A stretch of DNA of 64,000 nt from positions 230,278-294,277 of the forward strand of contig CAZREB010000006.1 in assembly GCA_964599095.1 (NCBI GenBank), in the 5' to 3' direction. Numbering within the stretch: the stretch's first letter is position 1; each line of letters opens with the position of its first letter. Source of the DNA: SZAS-79 sp964599095. GTDB lineage: Bacteria > Pseudomonadota > Gammaproteobacteria > Burkholderiales > SG8-39. The notes below the pieces were generated by a model. It was not told the origin of the DNA, made no database searches, and saw nothing but the letters and a program-made list of their open reading frames with translations. Made by a program: the position numbers and the translations under genes. Below, one piece after another: positions 37,079 to 45,593 of this stretch.

Positions 37079-37542
37079 CAGGCGATGATGAAAAGCGGCT
37101 GCCCGTACTCGACCGGCTGGCCGTTCTCGACGAGGATCGCCTTCACCGTGCCGGACTTGTCGCACTCGATCTCGTTCATCAGCTTCATGGCCTCGATGAT
37201 GCAGATGATCTGGCCTTCCTTGACCGCCTGGCCGACCTCGACGAAAGGCTTGGCGTCCGGCGAGGGCGTGCGATAGAAGGTGCCCACCATCGGGGACTTC
37301 ACCGGGTGCCCTTCGGGGACGGCGGGCTCGGGCTGCTCGGCGGCCGGGGCCGCGACTACGGGTGCTGGCGCGGCAAGCGGCACCGGCTGGACCGGAACGG
37401 GTACGGCACCGGCGGCCGCGGCCGCAGGCGCGCCGCTGGTCTTGACGATCTTGACCTTTTCCTCGCCCTCGGTAATTTCGAGCTCGGCGATGCCCGATTC
37501 CTCCACCAGGTCGATCAGTTTCTTGAGTTTCCTGAGGTCCAT
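37078..37542 (-). CDS. accB: Acetyl-CoA carboxylase, biotin carboxyl carrier protein
   Basis: 154 residues. An N-terminal helix-strand part (MDLRKLKKLIDLVEESGIAE), an Ala/Pro-rich mobile linker (about 38-75), and the biotinyl domain from about residue 80 with the biotin attachment site Lys120 in EAMKLMNE. It carries carboxybiotin between AccC and the AccAD transferase. Immediately upstream of accC and 6 nt after aroQ. Confidence 0.98.
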   Translation of the reverse strand: MDLRKLKKLIDLVEESGIAELEITEGEEKVKIVKTSGAPAAAAAGAVPVPVQPVPLAAPAPVVAAPAAEQPEPAVPEGHPVKSPMVGTFYRTPSPDAKPFVEVGQAVKEGQIICIIEAMKLMNEIECDKSGTVKAILVENGQPVEYGQPLFIIA

Positions 37543-37548
37543 GGGTCT

Positions 37549-38037
37549 TTACTCCTGGCCGCGAAGCAGCACGTAGGCGAGCGCGAGGTCGTATCCCCGG
37601 CTGCCCAGCCCACAAATGGTTCCTACCGCAAGGTCCGAAAGGTAGGACTTGTGCCGGAACGGCTCGCGGGCGTGGATGTTTGAGATATGTATTTCGATGA
37701 ACGGGATGCCCACCCCGGCAAGTGCGTCCCGGACTGCGACGCTTGTATGGGTGTACGCAGCCGGGTTGATGACGATGAATTCGACCCCGTCGCGTCCGGC
37801 CTGCTGAATCCGGTCGACCAGCGCTCCCTCGTGGTTGCTCTGGAAGCAATCGATGGCGACACCAGACTGCGTCCCCGCTTCAATGAGCCGTCGATTGATG
37901 TCGTCCAGGGACTCGCGTCCGTAGATTGCCGGCTCCCGGCTTCCGAGCAAATTCAGGTTCGGACCATGCAGGATCAGAACAGACTGGATCTGATCGGTTT
38001 TGGATTTTCCCAAGCTTTTCCCCGAAGTTGGGAACAT
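37549..38037 (-). CDS. aroQ: 3-dehydroquinate dehydratase, type II
   Basis: 162 residues as drawn. It catalyses the third shikimate step. VLILHGPNLNLLGSREPAIYG is the type II signature with the catalytic tyrosine; FIVINPAAYTHTSVAVRDAL and EIHISNIHAREPFRH follow. The start is uncertain: ATG 38037 has no ribosome site, while TTG 38013 has GGGGA 6 nt upstream and gives an N-terminus closer to the family. A TAAAAT sequence (38051-38046) could be a -10 box that would put the RNA start just before 38037, which also favours the TTG. Confidence 0.95.
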   Translation of the reverse strand: MFPTSGKSLGKSKTDQIQSVLILHGPNLNLLGSREPAIYGRESLDDINRRLIEAGTQSGVAIDCFQSNHEGALVDRIQQAGRDGVEFIVINPAAYTHTSVAVRDALAGVGIPFIEIHISNIHAREPFRHKSYLSDLAVGTICGLGSRGYDLALAYVLLRGQE

Positions 38038-38085
38038 GTTACCGCATTTTAGATGCCGAACCTGACAGCTACGTGGATCCGGGAG

Positions 38086-38610
38086 TCAAGATGCCAGAGT
38101 CTCCCGGACCTGCTTCTCGATCTTTTCGCGGGTGACAGCGCCCAGGTTGCTGTGGGTCACCGCACCTCTTTGGTCGAGCACGACTGTAAATGGCAGGCCG
38201 CCGGCCGGATTTCCGAGGTCGCGAACCAGATCGAGAGCCTCGGCGCCAGCCAAAAGGATAGGGTAGCTGATCCTGACAGATCGGACAAATTCGACGACTT
38301 TAGGCGCTTGATCGATGGCGATCCCGATAAATTCAACACCGGAAGCGAGAAGTTTCTCGCGTGATTGGATAAGCGCAGGGATTTCTTCGCGGCAGGGGGC
38401 GCACCAGGTCGCCCAGAAATTGACCACCCGAACGCGGCCGTCCCATTCGGACAGGGAACGCACCTTGCCTTCCAGGTCGGCAAATCGCGTCGTGCGCAGG
38501 CCTCGGGTGTCTGTAGCCGGAGCGGTCGATCGCGAGGAAAGGAGCCAGCCGGCGATGCCGGCTACGATGCCGACACCGGCAAACGCCAGCACTTCACGGC
38601 GTTCGGGCAT
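38086..38610 (-). CDS. TlpA-family thiol-disulfide oxidoreductase
   Basis: 174 residues. An N-terminal export signal or anchor (RREVLAFAGVGIVAGIAGWL, with a twin-arginine-like start) is followed by a thioredoxin fold with WATWCAPCREEIPAL, the WCxPC-type redox site, and GLPFTVVLDQRG with the cis-proline. It probably reduces disulfides in the periplasm, for instance in cytochrome c maturation. The ATG at 38610 has GAGG 6 nt upstream; a GTG at 38631 is the alternative. It overlaps the upstream gene by 17 nt. Confidence 0.9.
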   Translation of the reverse strand: MPERREVLAFAGVGIVAGIAGWLLSSRSTAPATDTRGLRTTRFADLEGKVRSLSEWDGRVRVVNFWATWCAPCREEIPALIQSREKLLASGVEFIGIAIDQAPKVVEFVRSVRISYPILLAGAEALDLVRDLGNPAGGLPFTVVLDQRGAVTHSNLGAVTREKIEKQVRETLAS

Positions 38611-39214
38611 GACCGTCCTCGAGAAGCGCACTGACCTCGGGAATGCCGGCCCGGTCCATGACCCGGCCGACCTGAGTGGTCTTCAGCGTAATACGTTCAT
38701 CGCGGGAGTCGAATACGGACAACCTCACCGGTGCGCCTTCCCATTCGAGCTCGAGGATCGTTACTGCGCGCACCCTGTCGCCAGAGTATCGCCGCGCCTC
38801 CGTGGACGTGAACGGGATGTTGCGGTTGAGGAGGAAGATCTCCACGTCCTTGTCGCTGTCCGGGAACAGCTGCAGTTCGATGTCCGCGTATGGTCCGGCG
38901 ATGCCTTTCAACACCGGCCCGGTGAGGTAGGGCGAAAACGCTTCGAGCGCGCGCATCATCGACAATGCAATGCCGCGCAACTGCCGGATCCGGTCCGGAT
39001 GCTCGTCGGCCTGATACAGGTCGAGGTATGCGCGCAGTTCGGCTTCGACTTCCTCGTTTCCCGGCAGTGCCTGCTTTTCCGTCGCTCCGAGCTGCCGGGC
39101 GGCCTTGCGCTTGGCGAGTGCGAAATTGTCGATCCCGCCTTCGGCCATGATCCGCGCGGCGGCTGCGGCGATGGCTGCGCGCATTCCGTTCTGCCTGGGG
39201 CGATTGCGGCTCAT
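38594..39214 (-). CDS. Conserved protein of unknown function upstream of tlpA-like gene
   Basis: 206 residues from the ATG at 39214; the frame is open to 39277. I do not recognise a named family with certainty. The first 60 residues are helical and charged (AAIAAAAARIMAEGGIDNFA, then a lysine/arginine-rich KRKAARQLGA). The middle has KGIAGPYADIELQLFPDSDK, which faintly resembles the Gly ... Asp-x-Glu pattern of minimal nucleotidyltransferases, and then VEIFLLNRNIPF. It has no signal peptide or membrane helix, so it is cytoplasmic. It is divergent from mpl and heads the long minus-strand run that ends with the PfkB kinase. Confidence 0.75.
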   Translation of the reverse strand: MSRNRPRQNGMRAAIAAAAARIMAEGGIDNFALAKRKAARQLGATEKQALPGNEEVEAELRAYLDLYQADEHPDRIRQLRGIALSMMRALEAFSPYLTGPVLKGIAGPYADIELQLFPDSDKDVEIFLLNRNIPFTSTEARRYSGDRVRAVTILELEWEGAPVRLSVFDSRDERITLKTTQVGRVMDRAGIPEVSALLEDGHARTP

Positions 39215-39316
39215 GGGATTCGGTAGTCCGAAAGGCGTGCCCAAATCATACGCCGGTGCCGAGCAGGTGAACCACATCGACTACAATCGCCGCTCTTTCG
39301 CTGCTGTTTTCCGCCG

Positions 39317-40672
39317 ATGGCTGCGCATCACCTCCATATCCTTGGCATTTGCGGCACTTTCATGGGCGGCGTCGCGGCCTTGGCGAGGGCGGCAGGTTAT
39401 CGGGTCACCGGCTGCGATACCGGGGTCTATCCGCCGATGAGTGACCAGCTCCGCGCACTGGGCATCGAACTTGTGGAGGGCTACGGCGCGCAACAACTGG
39501 CCTTGTGCCCGGACATCTGGGTAGTCGGTAACGTCGTGACCCGGGGGAATCCGCTGATGGAAGCGATTCTCGACAAAGGGGACCGCTACACCTCCGGCCC
39601 GCAGTGGCTTTGCGACAATTTGCTCAACGATAAGTGGGTGCTCGCTGTGGCTGGAACCCACGGCAAGACGACAACTTCGGCGATGCTTGCGTGGATCCTC
39701 GAGGCTGCCGGAATGAATCCGGGATTCCTGATCGGGGGCGTGCCGAGGAATTTCGCCTTGTCCGCCAGGCTGACCGATGCGCCGTTCTTCGTGATTGAGG
39801 CGGACGAATACGACACCGCATTCTTTGACAAGCGGTCCAAGTTCCTCCATTACCGGGCAAAGACCACGATCCTGAATAATCTGGAGTTCGATCATGCGGA
39901 CATATTCGACGATCTTGCATCGATCGAGCGGCAATTCCATCATTTTGTGCGTACTTTGCGCGGATCGGGTCGGCTGCTTGTGCGTGCTGGGGATCAAGCG
40001 CTGGCCAGAGTCATCGCGAAGGGCGTCTGGACGCCGGTGGAGTATTTCGGTGCAACGGGCGCGTGGGAAGCCGCCGAGCCGGCCGAAGACGGGAGTTTCC
40101 TGATCTCTCGCGATGGCGCGCCACTTGGACGGGTCCGGTGGGATCTGCAAGGCGAGCACAACCGCTTGAATGCGCTGGCCGCCGTTGCAGCGGCTTCGCA
40201 CGCCGGCGTGGCGCCGGCAGAGGCGATCGAGAGGCTGGCCGGTTTCCTGGGTGTGAAGCGCCGGATGGAGCTGCGCGGCGTAGTCCGCGACATTTCCGTG
40301 TACGACGATTTTGCACACCACCCGACTGCCATTCGAACGACCTTGGACGGCCTGCGCCGCAAGGTCGGGCCGGCACGCATCGTTGCGATCCTCGAGCCGC
40401 GCTCGAATACGATGAAGCAAGGGGTGATGAAGGCAGCATTGCCCGACAGTGTGGCAGTGGCCGACAGCGTCTATGTTTACAACGGCGGGCTGGGATGGGA
40501 TGCCGCGGAAGTATTCGCCGGCCTGGGCGCCAAGGCGCATTGCATTGCCGGCCTTGACGACTTGGTGGAGGCAGTTTGCGCGGACGCGCGGCCGGGCGAC
40601 CAGGTAGTCGTCATGTCGAATGGCGGGTTCGGCGGCATCCATGCCAAATTGCTCGAGCGACTGGCCCGGTGA
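39317..40672 (+). CDS. mpl: UDP-N-acetylmuramate:L-Ala-gamma-D-Glu-meso-DAP ligase (murein recycling)
   Basis: 451 residues of the Mur ligase family. N-terminal UDP-binding HILGICGTFMGGVAALARAAG (the ICGTFMGG form distinguishes Mpl from MurC), ATP loop AGTHGKTTTSAMLAWILE, metal-binding EADEYDTAFFD, and DDFAHHPTAIRTTLDGLR. It joins recovered tripeptide to UDP-MurNAc. A TACAAT -10-like element stands at 39282-39287. The stop overlaps the next gene (GTGA). Confidence 0.97.
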   Translation: MAAHHLHILGICGTFMGGVAALARAAGYRVTGCDTGVYPPMSDQLRALGIELVEGYGAQQLALCPDIWVVGNVVTRGNPLMEAILDKGDRYTSGPQWLCDNLLNDKWVLAVAGTHGKTTTSAMLAWILEAAGMNPGFLIGGVPRNFALSARLTDAPFFVIEADEYDTAFFDKRSKFLHYRAKTTILNNLEFDHADIFDDLASIERQFHHFVRTLRGSGRLLVRAGDQALARVIAKGVWTPVEYFGATGAWEAAEPAEDGSFLISRDGAPLGRVRWDLQGEHNRLNALAAVAAASHAGVAPAEAIERLAGFLGVKRRMELRGVVRDISVYDDFAHHPTAIRTTLDGLRRKVGPARIVAILEPRSNTMKQGVMKAALPDSVAVADSVYVYNGGLGWDAAEVFAGLGAKAHCIAGLDDLVEAVCADARPGDQVVVMSNGGFGGIHAKLLERLAR

Positions 40673-41238
40673 TCCTCTACCTGCACGGATTCAACAGTTC
40701 GCCGACCTCGCACAAGGCGCGGACGATGGAAAGGTATCTTGCCGACCGGGGGCTGGGCGGGCGATTCATCTGCCCTGCGCTGCCCCATCGACCGGAAGAA
40801 GCGATTGCGCTCACCGAATCACTCATCGCCGATCGTGACGGCGGCGACATCACGCTGGTCGGCAGTTCCCTTGGTGGCTATTACGCCACCTGGCTGGCCG
40901 AGAAGCACGGGTGCCGCGCGATCCTGATCCAACCCGCGGTATTTCCGCATATCGGCCTGGAACAATACCTCGGCAGGCAAAAGAACCTCTATACCGGCGC
41001 CGAGTACGAACTGACACGGGCGCACCTGCAAGGGTGGCGAAATCTCTGGGTGGAAAAGGTCGATCCCGAGCGCTACCTGCTGCTGCTCGAGACGGGTGAC
41101 GAGGTGCTCGACTATCGCGAAGCAGTTCGCAAGTACGAGGGTGCCCGGATGGTGATCCGCGAAGGCGGCGACCACATGCTGCAAAGTTTCCCTGAGCACC
41201 TGCCGCGCATGACTGCCTTCGCGGGGCTTACTTCCTGA
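40669..41238 (+). CDS. YqiA-like alpha/beta-fold esterase
   Basis: 189 residues. Starts at GTG 40669 overlapping the mpl stop. ILYLHGFNSSPTSHKA is the oxyanion region, LVGSSLGGYYATWLAE holds the nucleophile serine (GxSxG), GDEVLDYREA the acid, and EGGDHMLQSF the histidine, so the triad is complete. It belongs to the UPF0227/YqiA group of small esterases; the natural substrate is unknown. Confidence 0.88.
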   Translation: MILYLHGFNSSPTSHKARTMERYLADRGLGGRFICPALPHRPEEAIALTESLIADRDGGDITLVGSSLGGYYATWLAEKHGCRAILIQPAVFPHIGLEQYLGRQKNLYTGAEYELTRAHLQGWRNLWVEKVDPERYLLLLETGDEVLDYREAVRKYEGARMVIREGGDHMLQSFPEHLPRMTAFAGLTS

Positions 41239-41800
41239 GAATCCTCCACGGGGACGACTTGCCGCCCAGCGAGTAGCGGGCAACCGCCTTTTCGTCGAAA
41301 TCGAAGCCCAACCCGGGACGAGTCGGCAGCTTCAGCATCCCGTCCTTGAATTCAAGCTGGCGGTCCACGAGGCGGCGGAAGTTGAGGACCTGGTCATCGG
41401 TACTCATAACGCTTGAGATGCTCGAGAGCGGTCGGCAGGTTCTGCCATGTATTGTTCGCATCGAGCGTCAGCAGCACGTCGGGCCCGATCGCCGCCCGCG
41501 CGGCTCTGACGCGGGCCTCCTCTTCCTTCGGCGAGAGCCGGCCGACCTTCATCTTGACGGCCCTGAAGCAGGGCTTCACGTACCCGGCCATCTCGGCGCC
41601 GAGCATCGCGGTTGTCTTCCCGTCGAGGTAGTAGCCGCCGGACGCATAAGCGGGGACTGCATCGGCTGCATACCCGCCGAGGTAGCGGTGCAGGGGAAGC
41701 TTCACGCTGCGGGCGTTCAGGTCCCAGACGGCAATATCGATGATGCTGATTCGAGAGGCACGCGGGCGGTGCACACGGAAATCGAGGCGATCTTCGGCAT
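41228..41800 (-). pseudogene. Enolase-superfamily (mandelate racemase / sugar acid dehydratase-like) gene, multiply deleted
   Basis: Pieces of an enolase-superfamily enzyme (normally about 370-400 residues) lie in order in two frames. An ATG at 41800 gives MPKIASISVHRP, like a family N-terminus. It runs straight into SRISIIDIAVWDLNARSVKLPLHRYLGG, normally about 80-90 residues further on, and then VKMKVGR and the metal-ligand strand LLTLDANNTW. At about 41400 the frame stops and the other frame continues with DDQVLNFRRLVDRQLEF and LPTRPGLGFDFDEKAVARYS, the family C-terminus. About 140 residues of the barrel, holding the other metal ligands and catalytic base, are missing. It cannot be active. 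Sugar acid dehydratase is a guess. Confidence 0.8.
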
Positions 41801-41895
41801 GGGGCTTTCATCCGGGAAACTGCGCGCAAGGGCCGAAAAGGATAACGCAGGCAGGTGTGCACCCGCGTAAAATTGCGCCTTTCAGAACGCGCGCG

Positions 41896-43779
41896 ATGCA
41901 TCTCCTATACGAGGAAGACGGTGATATCAAAGTCGGCACGGTGCTTTCACCGGGCACGGCCTCGTATCAGGTCGAGTCGCCGCATGGGCGACGCACCAAG
42001 GTGAAGGCATCGAACGTGCTGTTGTCGTTCGATGCGCCCGGCGCGGCAGAGCTGCTCGCGGGCGCCAATGCATATGCCGACAAGCTCGATGCGGATTTCC
42101 TCTGGCAATGTGCGGGCCCGGGCGAGTTCGGATTCCGCGACCTCGCGCGCGAATACGTCGGCCACGAACCGGACGCGGTGCAATCCTCGGGCGTCCTGCT
42201 CAAGCTGCACTCGGCACCGATGTATTTCTACCGGCGCGGCAAGGGCCGGTTCCAGGCGGCGCCCGAGGCGACGCTCAAAGCCGCCCTTGCGGGCCTGGAG
42301 AAGAAGCGCTTGCAGGCCGAAAGGGCGGCAGGCTACACGGCCCTGTTGATTGAAGGGAAGTTTCCCCCCGAACTGGCCCCGATGCGGGACGAGCTCCTGT
42401 ACCGGCCGGACCGCAACAAGATCGAGACCAAGGCGGTCGAGGCGGCCTGCAAGGAAACAGGGCTGACGGTCGCTAGGCTCTTCGAGCGCGCCGGCGCACT
42501 GCCGTCGAGCCACGATTTCCACCTCAACCGATTCCTGTCGGAGTTCTTTCCGGGCGGTACCGGCTTTCCTGCCTATCCGCCGCCGGGGCCGATCGCGGAC
42601 CTGCCTCTCGCGGAAGCGCCGGTCTTCTCGCTCGACGATATCGGCACTTCGGAGATCGACGATGCATTTTCCGTGCGCCAGGTCTCGGACAGCGAATGGC
42701 GCATCGGCGTCCATATCGCGGCGCCGGCACTCGGGTTCGCGCCGGGTTCGCCGCTCGACGCGATCGCGCGGGACAGGTTGTCCACGGTCTACATGCCGGG
42801 GCGGAAGATCACGATGCTGCCTGATGACGTGATCGCGCAATTCTCGCTCGATGCGGGAAGCGTGCGCCCCGCTCTCTCGATCTACTTCAACGTTTCCGCC
42901 GGCGACCTGTCGATCCGGGGACACCACTCGCGCCTCGAGCGTGTCGAAGTCGCCGGCAACCTGCGCCACCTGCATTACGCGGCACTCAACTCGGTCCTCC
43001 CGGCCGGCGGGCGGGCCGGGCTCGAATTTGAAGACGAACTGGCGACGCTCTGGCGCTTTGCCAACGCGCTCGAAGCCAGGCGCGGCAAGCCCAGCGTCAA
43101 CGCGAATCTCCACGACTACAATTTCAACGTCGAAGGCGAGCACGTCACCATCGTTCCGCGCAAGCGCGGCGCGCCGCTCGACAAGCTTGTCTCCGAGATG
43201 ATGATTCTTGCCAACTCGACCTGGGGCGGCCTGCTGGCCGAGCGCGATGTCGCCGCCTTGTACCGCGTCCAGTCGTCGGGCAAGGTCAGGATGAGCGTGC
43301 ATGGCGAGTCGCACGAGGGCCTGGGTGTCTCGTGCTACGCGTGGATGAGCTCGCCGCTGCGCCGCTATGTCGACTTGGTCAATCAATGGCAGCTCGCGGC
43401 GAGCCTGTCCGGCCGCCGCGCCCCGTTCGCGCGCAATTCCGACAGCCTCCTTTCCACGCTGCGCGCGTTCGAGGTCGTCTATTCGCGTTACGACGAGCAC
43501 CAGCGCGAAATGGAGCGTTACTGGTGCCTTCGGTGGCTGCTGCAGGAGAACCTGCCCGAGGTCGAAGGCGTCGTGCTGCGCGAGGCCACGGTCAGGGTCG
43601 ATGGGTTGCCGCTCGTCGTGCGGGTGCCGTCGCTTCCGGAACTTCCGGCGGGCGCGAAAGTCCGTCTTGCCGTGAGTGACATCGACCTTCTCGACAAGAC
43701 GGTCGCTTGCGCCTGGCGGGAAACGCTGGATGCGCCTGCGCCCGGCGAACCCGTGGAGGATGCTCAGGAATCGCTTTAA
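41896..43779 (+). CDS. RNase II/RNB-domain exoribonuclease family protein
   Basis: 627 residues. N-terminal small beta-barrel domain (about 1-60), a linker, and an RNB domain at about 235-530: SLDDIGTSEIDDAFSV at the active site, then VHIAAPALGFAPGSPLDAIARDRLSTVYMPG and MSSPLRRYVDLVNQWQL near the end. It would degrade RNA 3' to 5'. Compared with RNase II (D-x5-D-x-D-D), the second acidic position is Glu instead of Asp. The start at 41896 fits the N-terminal domain (MHLLYEEDGDIKVGTVL). It precedes tonB and aroE. Confidence 0.88.
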   Translation: MHLLYEEDGDIKVGTVLSPGTASYQVESPHGRRTKVKASNVLLSFDAPGAAELLAGANAYADKLDADFLWQCAGPGEFGFRDLAREYVGHEPDAVQSSGVLLKLHSAPMYFYRRGKGRFQAAPEATLKAALAGLEKKRLQAERAAGYTALLIEGKFPPELAPMRDELLYRPDRNKIETKAVEAACKETGLTVARLFERAGALPSSHDFHLNRFLSEFFPGGTGFPAYPPPGPIADLPLAEAPVFSLDDIGTSEIDDAFSVRQVSDSEWRIGVHIAAPALGFAPGSPLDAIARDRLSTVYMPGRKITMLPDDVIAQFSLDAGSVRPALSIYFNVSAGDLSIRGHHSRLERVEVAGNLRHLHYAALNSVLPAGGRAGLEFEDELATLWRFANALEARRGKPSVNANLHDYNFNVEGEHVTIVPRKRGAPLDKLVSEMMILANSTWGGLLAERDVAALYRVQSSGKVRMSVHGESHEGLGVSCYAWMSSPLRRYVDLVNQWQLAASLSGRRAPFARNSDSLLSTLRAFEVVYSRYDEHQREMERYWCLRWLLQENLPEVEGVVLREATVRVDGLPLVVRVPSLPELPAGAKVRLAVSDIDLLDKTVACAWRETLDAPAPGEPVEDAQESL

Positions 43780-43818
43780 TGAGCCTACAATACCCGGTCT
43801 TTATTGCCAGAGGCAGCT

Positions 43819-44766
43819 TTGTCGGCCATTAGGGCGACCAACTTGGTGCGCCTCCCGGCGCAGGTGTCCGCGTACCTCCACGCGCAGGTGTCCTATACCT
43901 GGGCGTGCATGGACCGCCAGTCGCGTCTGCTCACCTGGTGCGTGGGCGCGTCCATATTGCTTCATGCGTTGCTCCTGTCGATACATTTCACGTTTCCAGA
44001 GGCGCTGAAGTTCTCAGCGACGCAGCCGCTCGAGGTGATCCTGGTCAACGCAAAGACCAAGGAAAAGCCGGCCAAGGCGCGCGCACTGGCGCAAGCCAAT
44101 CTCGACGGGGGCGGCAACACCGACCAGGACCGCCGGGCGAAAACGCCGATGCCTGTCACCAAGTCGACCGAAGGCCGCGACCTTGCCCAGACCCAGCGCC
44201 GCGTCAGGGAGCTGGAGGCGCAGCAGCAGAAGCTCCTGGCGATGGCGAGAACCCAACCGCCCGTCGCGCCAAGGGAAGCGCCGCGCCCGGTACCGGCCGA
44301 AGAATCGGCGCCGGCAGTGTCCGGGCGCGACCTGCGCGATCTCGCGCTCGCCGCGATGAAACTCCAGGCTCAGATCGACAGGCGCCACGAGGAGTACCAG
44401 AAGCGTCCGCGCAAGCAGTTCATCGGCGCCAACGCGTCCGAATACCGATTCGCCCGTTACGAGGAAGACTGGCGCAACAAAGTCGAGCGGGTCGGGACGC
44501 TGAACTACCCGGCCGAGGCGCGTGGAAAGATCTATGGCAACCTCAGGCTCGAGGTCACGATCCGGCCCGACGGCACGGTCGAATCGGTCAGGCTCGACCG
44601 CTCTTCGGGCCTGAAGGTGCTCGACGAGGCGGCGTTCCGCATCGTGCGCATGGCGGCTCCGTATGGCGAATTCCCCGCCGACATTCGCAAGGACACCGAC
44701 CTGCTGGTGATCACACGGACCTGGTTCTTCGGGCCGGGGGATACGATATTCACCAGGCAGGACTAG
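43819..44766 (+). CDS. TonB-family energy transducer
   Basis: 315 residues from TTG 43819, which has CAGAGG 5 nt before it and TACAAT (43786-43791) as a likely -10 box. ATG 43909 is an alternative giving 285 residues. One membrane helix near LLTWCVGASILLHALLLSI is followed by the conserved QPLEVILVNAKTKEKPAKA, a coiled-coil with RVRELEAQQQKLLAMA, and the C-terminal TonB domain (about the last 90 residues: YPAEARGKIYGNLRLEVTIR ... AAFRIVRMAAPYGEFP). It carries proton-motive energy to outer-membrane receptors. No exbB/exbD nearby; the tie to aroE is conserved in the group. Confidence 0.85.
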   Translation: MSAIRATNLVRLPAQVSAYLHAQVSYTWACMDRQSRLLTWCVGASILLHALLLSIHFTFPEALKFSATQPLEVILVNAKTKEKPAKARALAQANLDGGGNTDQDRRAKTPMPVTKSTEGRDLAQTQRRVRELEAQQQKLLAMARTQPPVAPREAPRPVPAEESAPAVSGRDLRDLALAAMKLQAQIDRRHEEYQKRPRKQFIGANASEYRFARYEEDWRNKVERVGTLNYPAEARGKIYGNLRLEVTIRPDGTVESVRLDRSSGLKVLDEAAFRIVRMAAPYGEFPADIRKDTDLLVITRTWFFGPGDTIFTRQD

Positions 44767-44768
44767 GC

Positions 44769-45587
44769 ATGCGCGACCGCTACGCGGTCATCGGCAATCC
44801 GGTCGCCCATTCCCGGTCTCCGTGGATTCACGCGCGCTTTGCCGAGCAGACCGGCGAGAACATCGAATATGGCGCCCTCCTTTCGCCGCTGGACGCGTTT
44901 GCTGCGACAGTGGAGTCATTCCGGGCGAGCGGTGGCAGGGGCGCCAACGTGACACTGCCGTTCAAGGAGGAGGCCTTTGCCCTGTCGAACACCCTGTCCG
45001 CGAGGGCGCAGGCGGCGGGCGCCGTCAACACGCTGCTCTTTTCCACGGCGGAGATCCGCGGCGACAACACGGATGGGTGCGGGCTCACCCGGGATCTTGT
45101 GTTCAACCTCGGATTCCAGGTCGCGGGACGCCGGGTGTTGCTTCTTGGCGCAGGCGGTGCGGCGCGAGGCGTGCTGCTGCCGCTGCTCGAGGAAGGACCT
45201 GCAGCGATAACGATCGCAAACCGGACGCTCGACAGGGCCCGCGAGCTTGCCGGGCGGCTCGCGGATGCGCAGCACGGTGCAGTGAAGGCGTGCGGCTACG
45301 GGGACCTTCGCGGCGAGCGCTTCGACCTCGTTATCAACGCAACTTCAGCAGGTCTCTCCGACGCGCCCCTTCCCCTGCCGCCGCGCTTGTATACGGCCGG
45401 CTCACTCGCATACGACATGGTGTACGGACGCGAGACTGACTTCCTGCGCATGGCGCGCGCCGACGGGGCCGGCCGGACGTCGGACGGACTGGGCATGCTG
45501 GTCGAGCAGGCGGCGGAGTCGTTCTTCCTGTGGCGTGGCGTGCGCCCGGCGACCGCGACCGTGCTGTCCGCGTTGCGCGCCGCCTGA
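44769..45587 (+). CDS. aroE: Shikimate dehydrogenase
   Basis: 272 residues. Reduces 3-dehydroshikimate with NADPH. VIGNPVAHSRSPWIHARFAEQ binds the substrate, NVTLPFKEEA has the catalytic lysine, NTDGCGLTRDL the catalytic Asp, LLGAGGAARGVLLPL the nucleotide loop, and NRTLDRA the NADP-binding Arg. The ATG at 44769 is 2 nt after the TonB stop; mtgA starts 6 nt after its end. Confidence 0.97.
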   Translation: MRDRYAVIGNPVAHSRSPWIHARFAEQTGENIEYGALLSPLDAFAATVESFRASGGRGANVTLPFKEEAFALSNTLSARAQAAGAVNTLLFSTAEIRGDNTDGCGLTRDLVFNLGFQVAGRRVLLLGAGGAARGVLLPLLEEGPAAITIANRTLDRARELAGRLADAQHGAVKACGYGDLRGERFDLVINATSAGLSDAPLPLPPRLYTAGSLAYDMVYGRETDFLRMARADGAGRTSDGLGMLVEQAAESFFLWRGVRPATATVLSALRAA

Positions 45588-45593
45588 GGGCGA

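Noticed and set aside
37543..37849. Extension of accC to a 712-codon frame reaching into aroQ
   Set aside because: The first 257 codons overlap accB and aroQ in another frame and have no homology; the accC N-terminus KILIANRGEIA starts at 37078.
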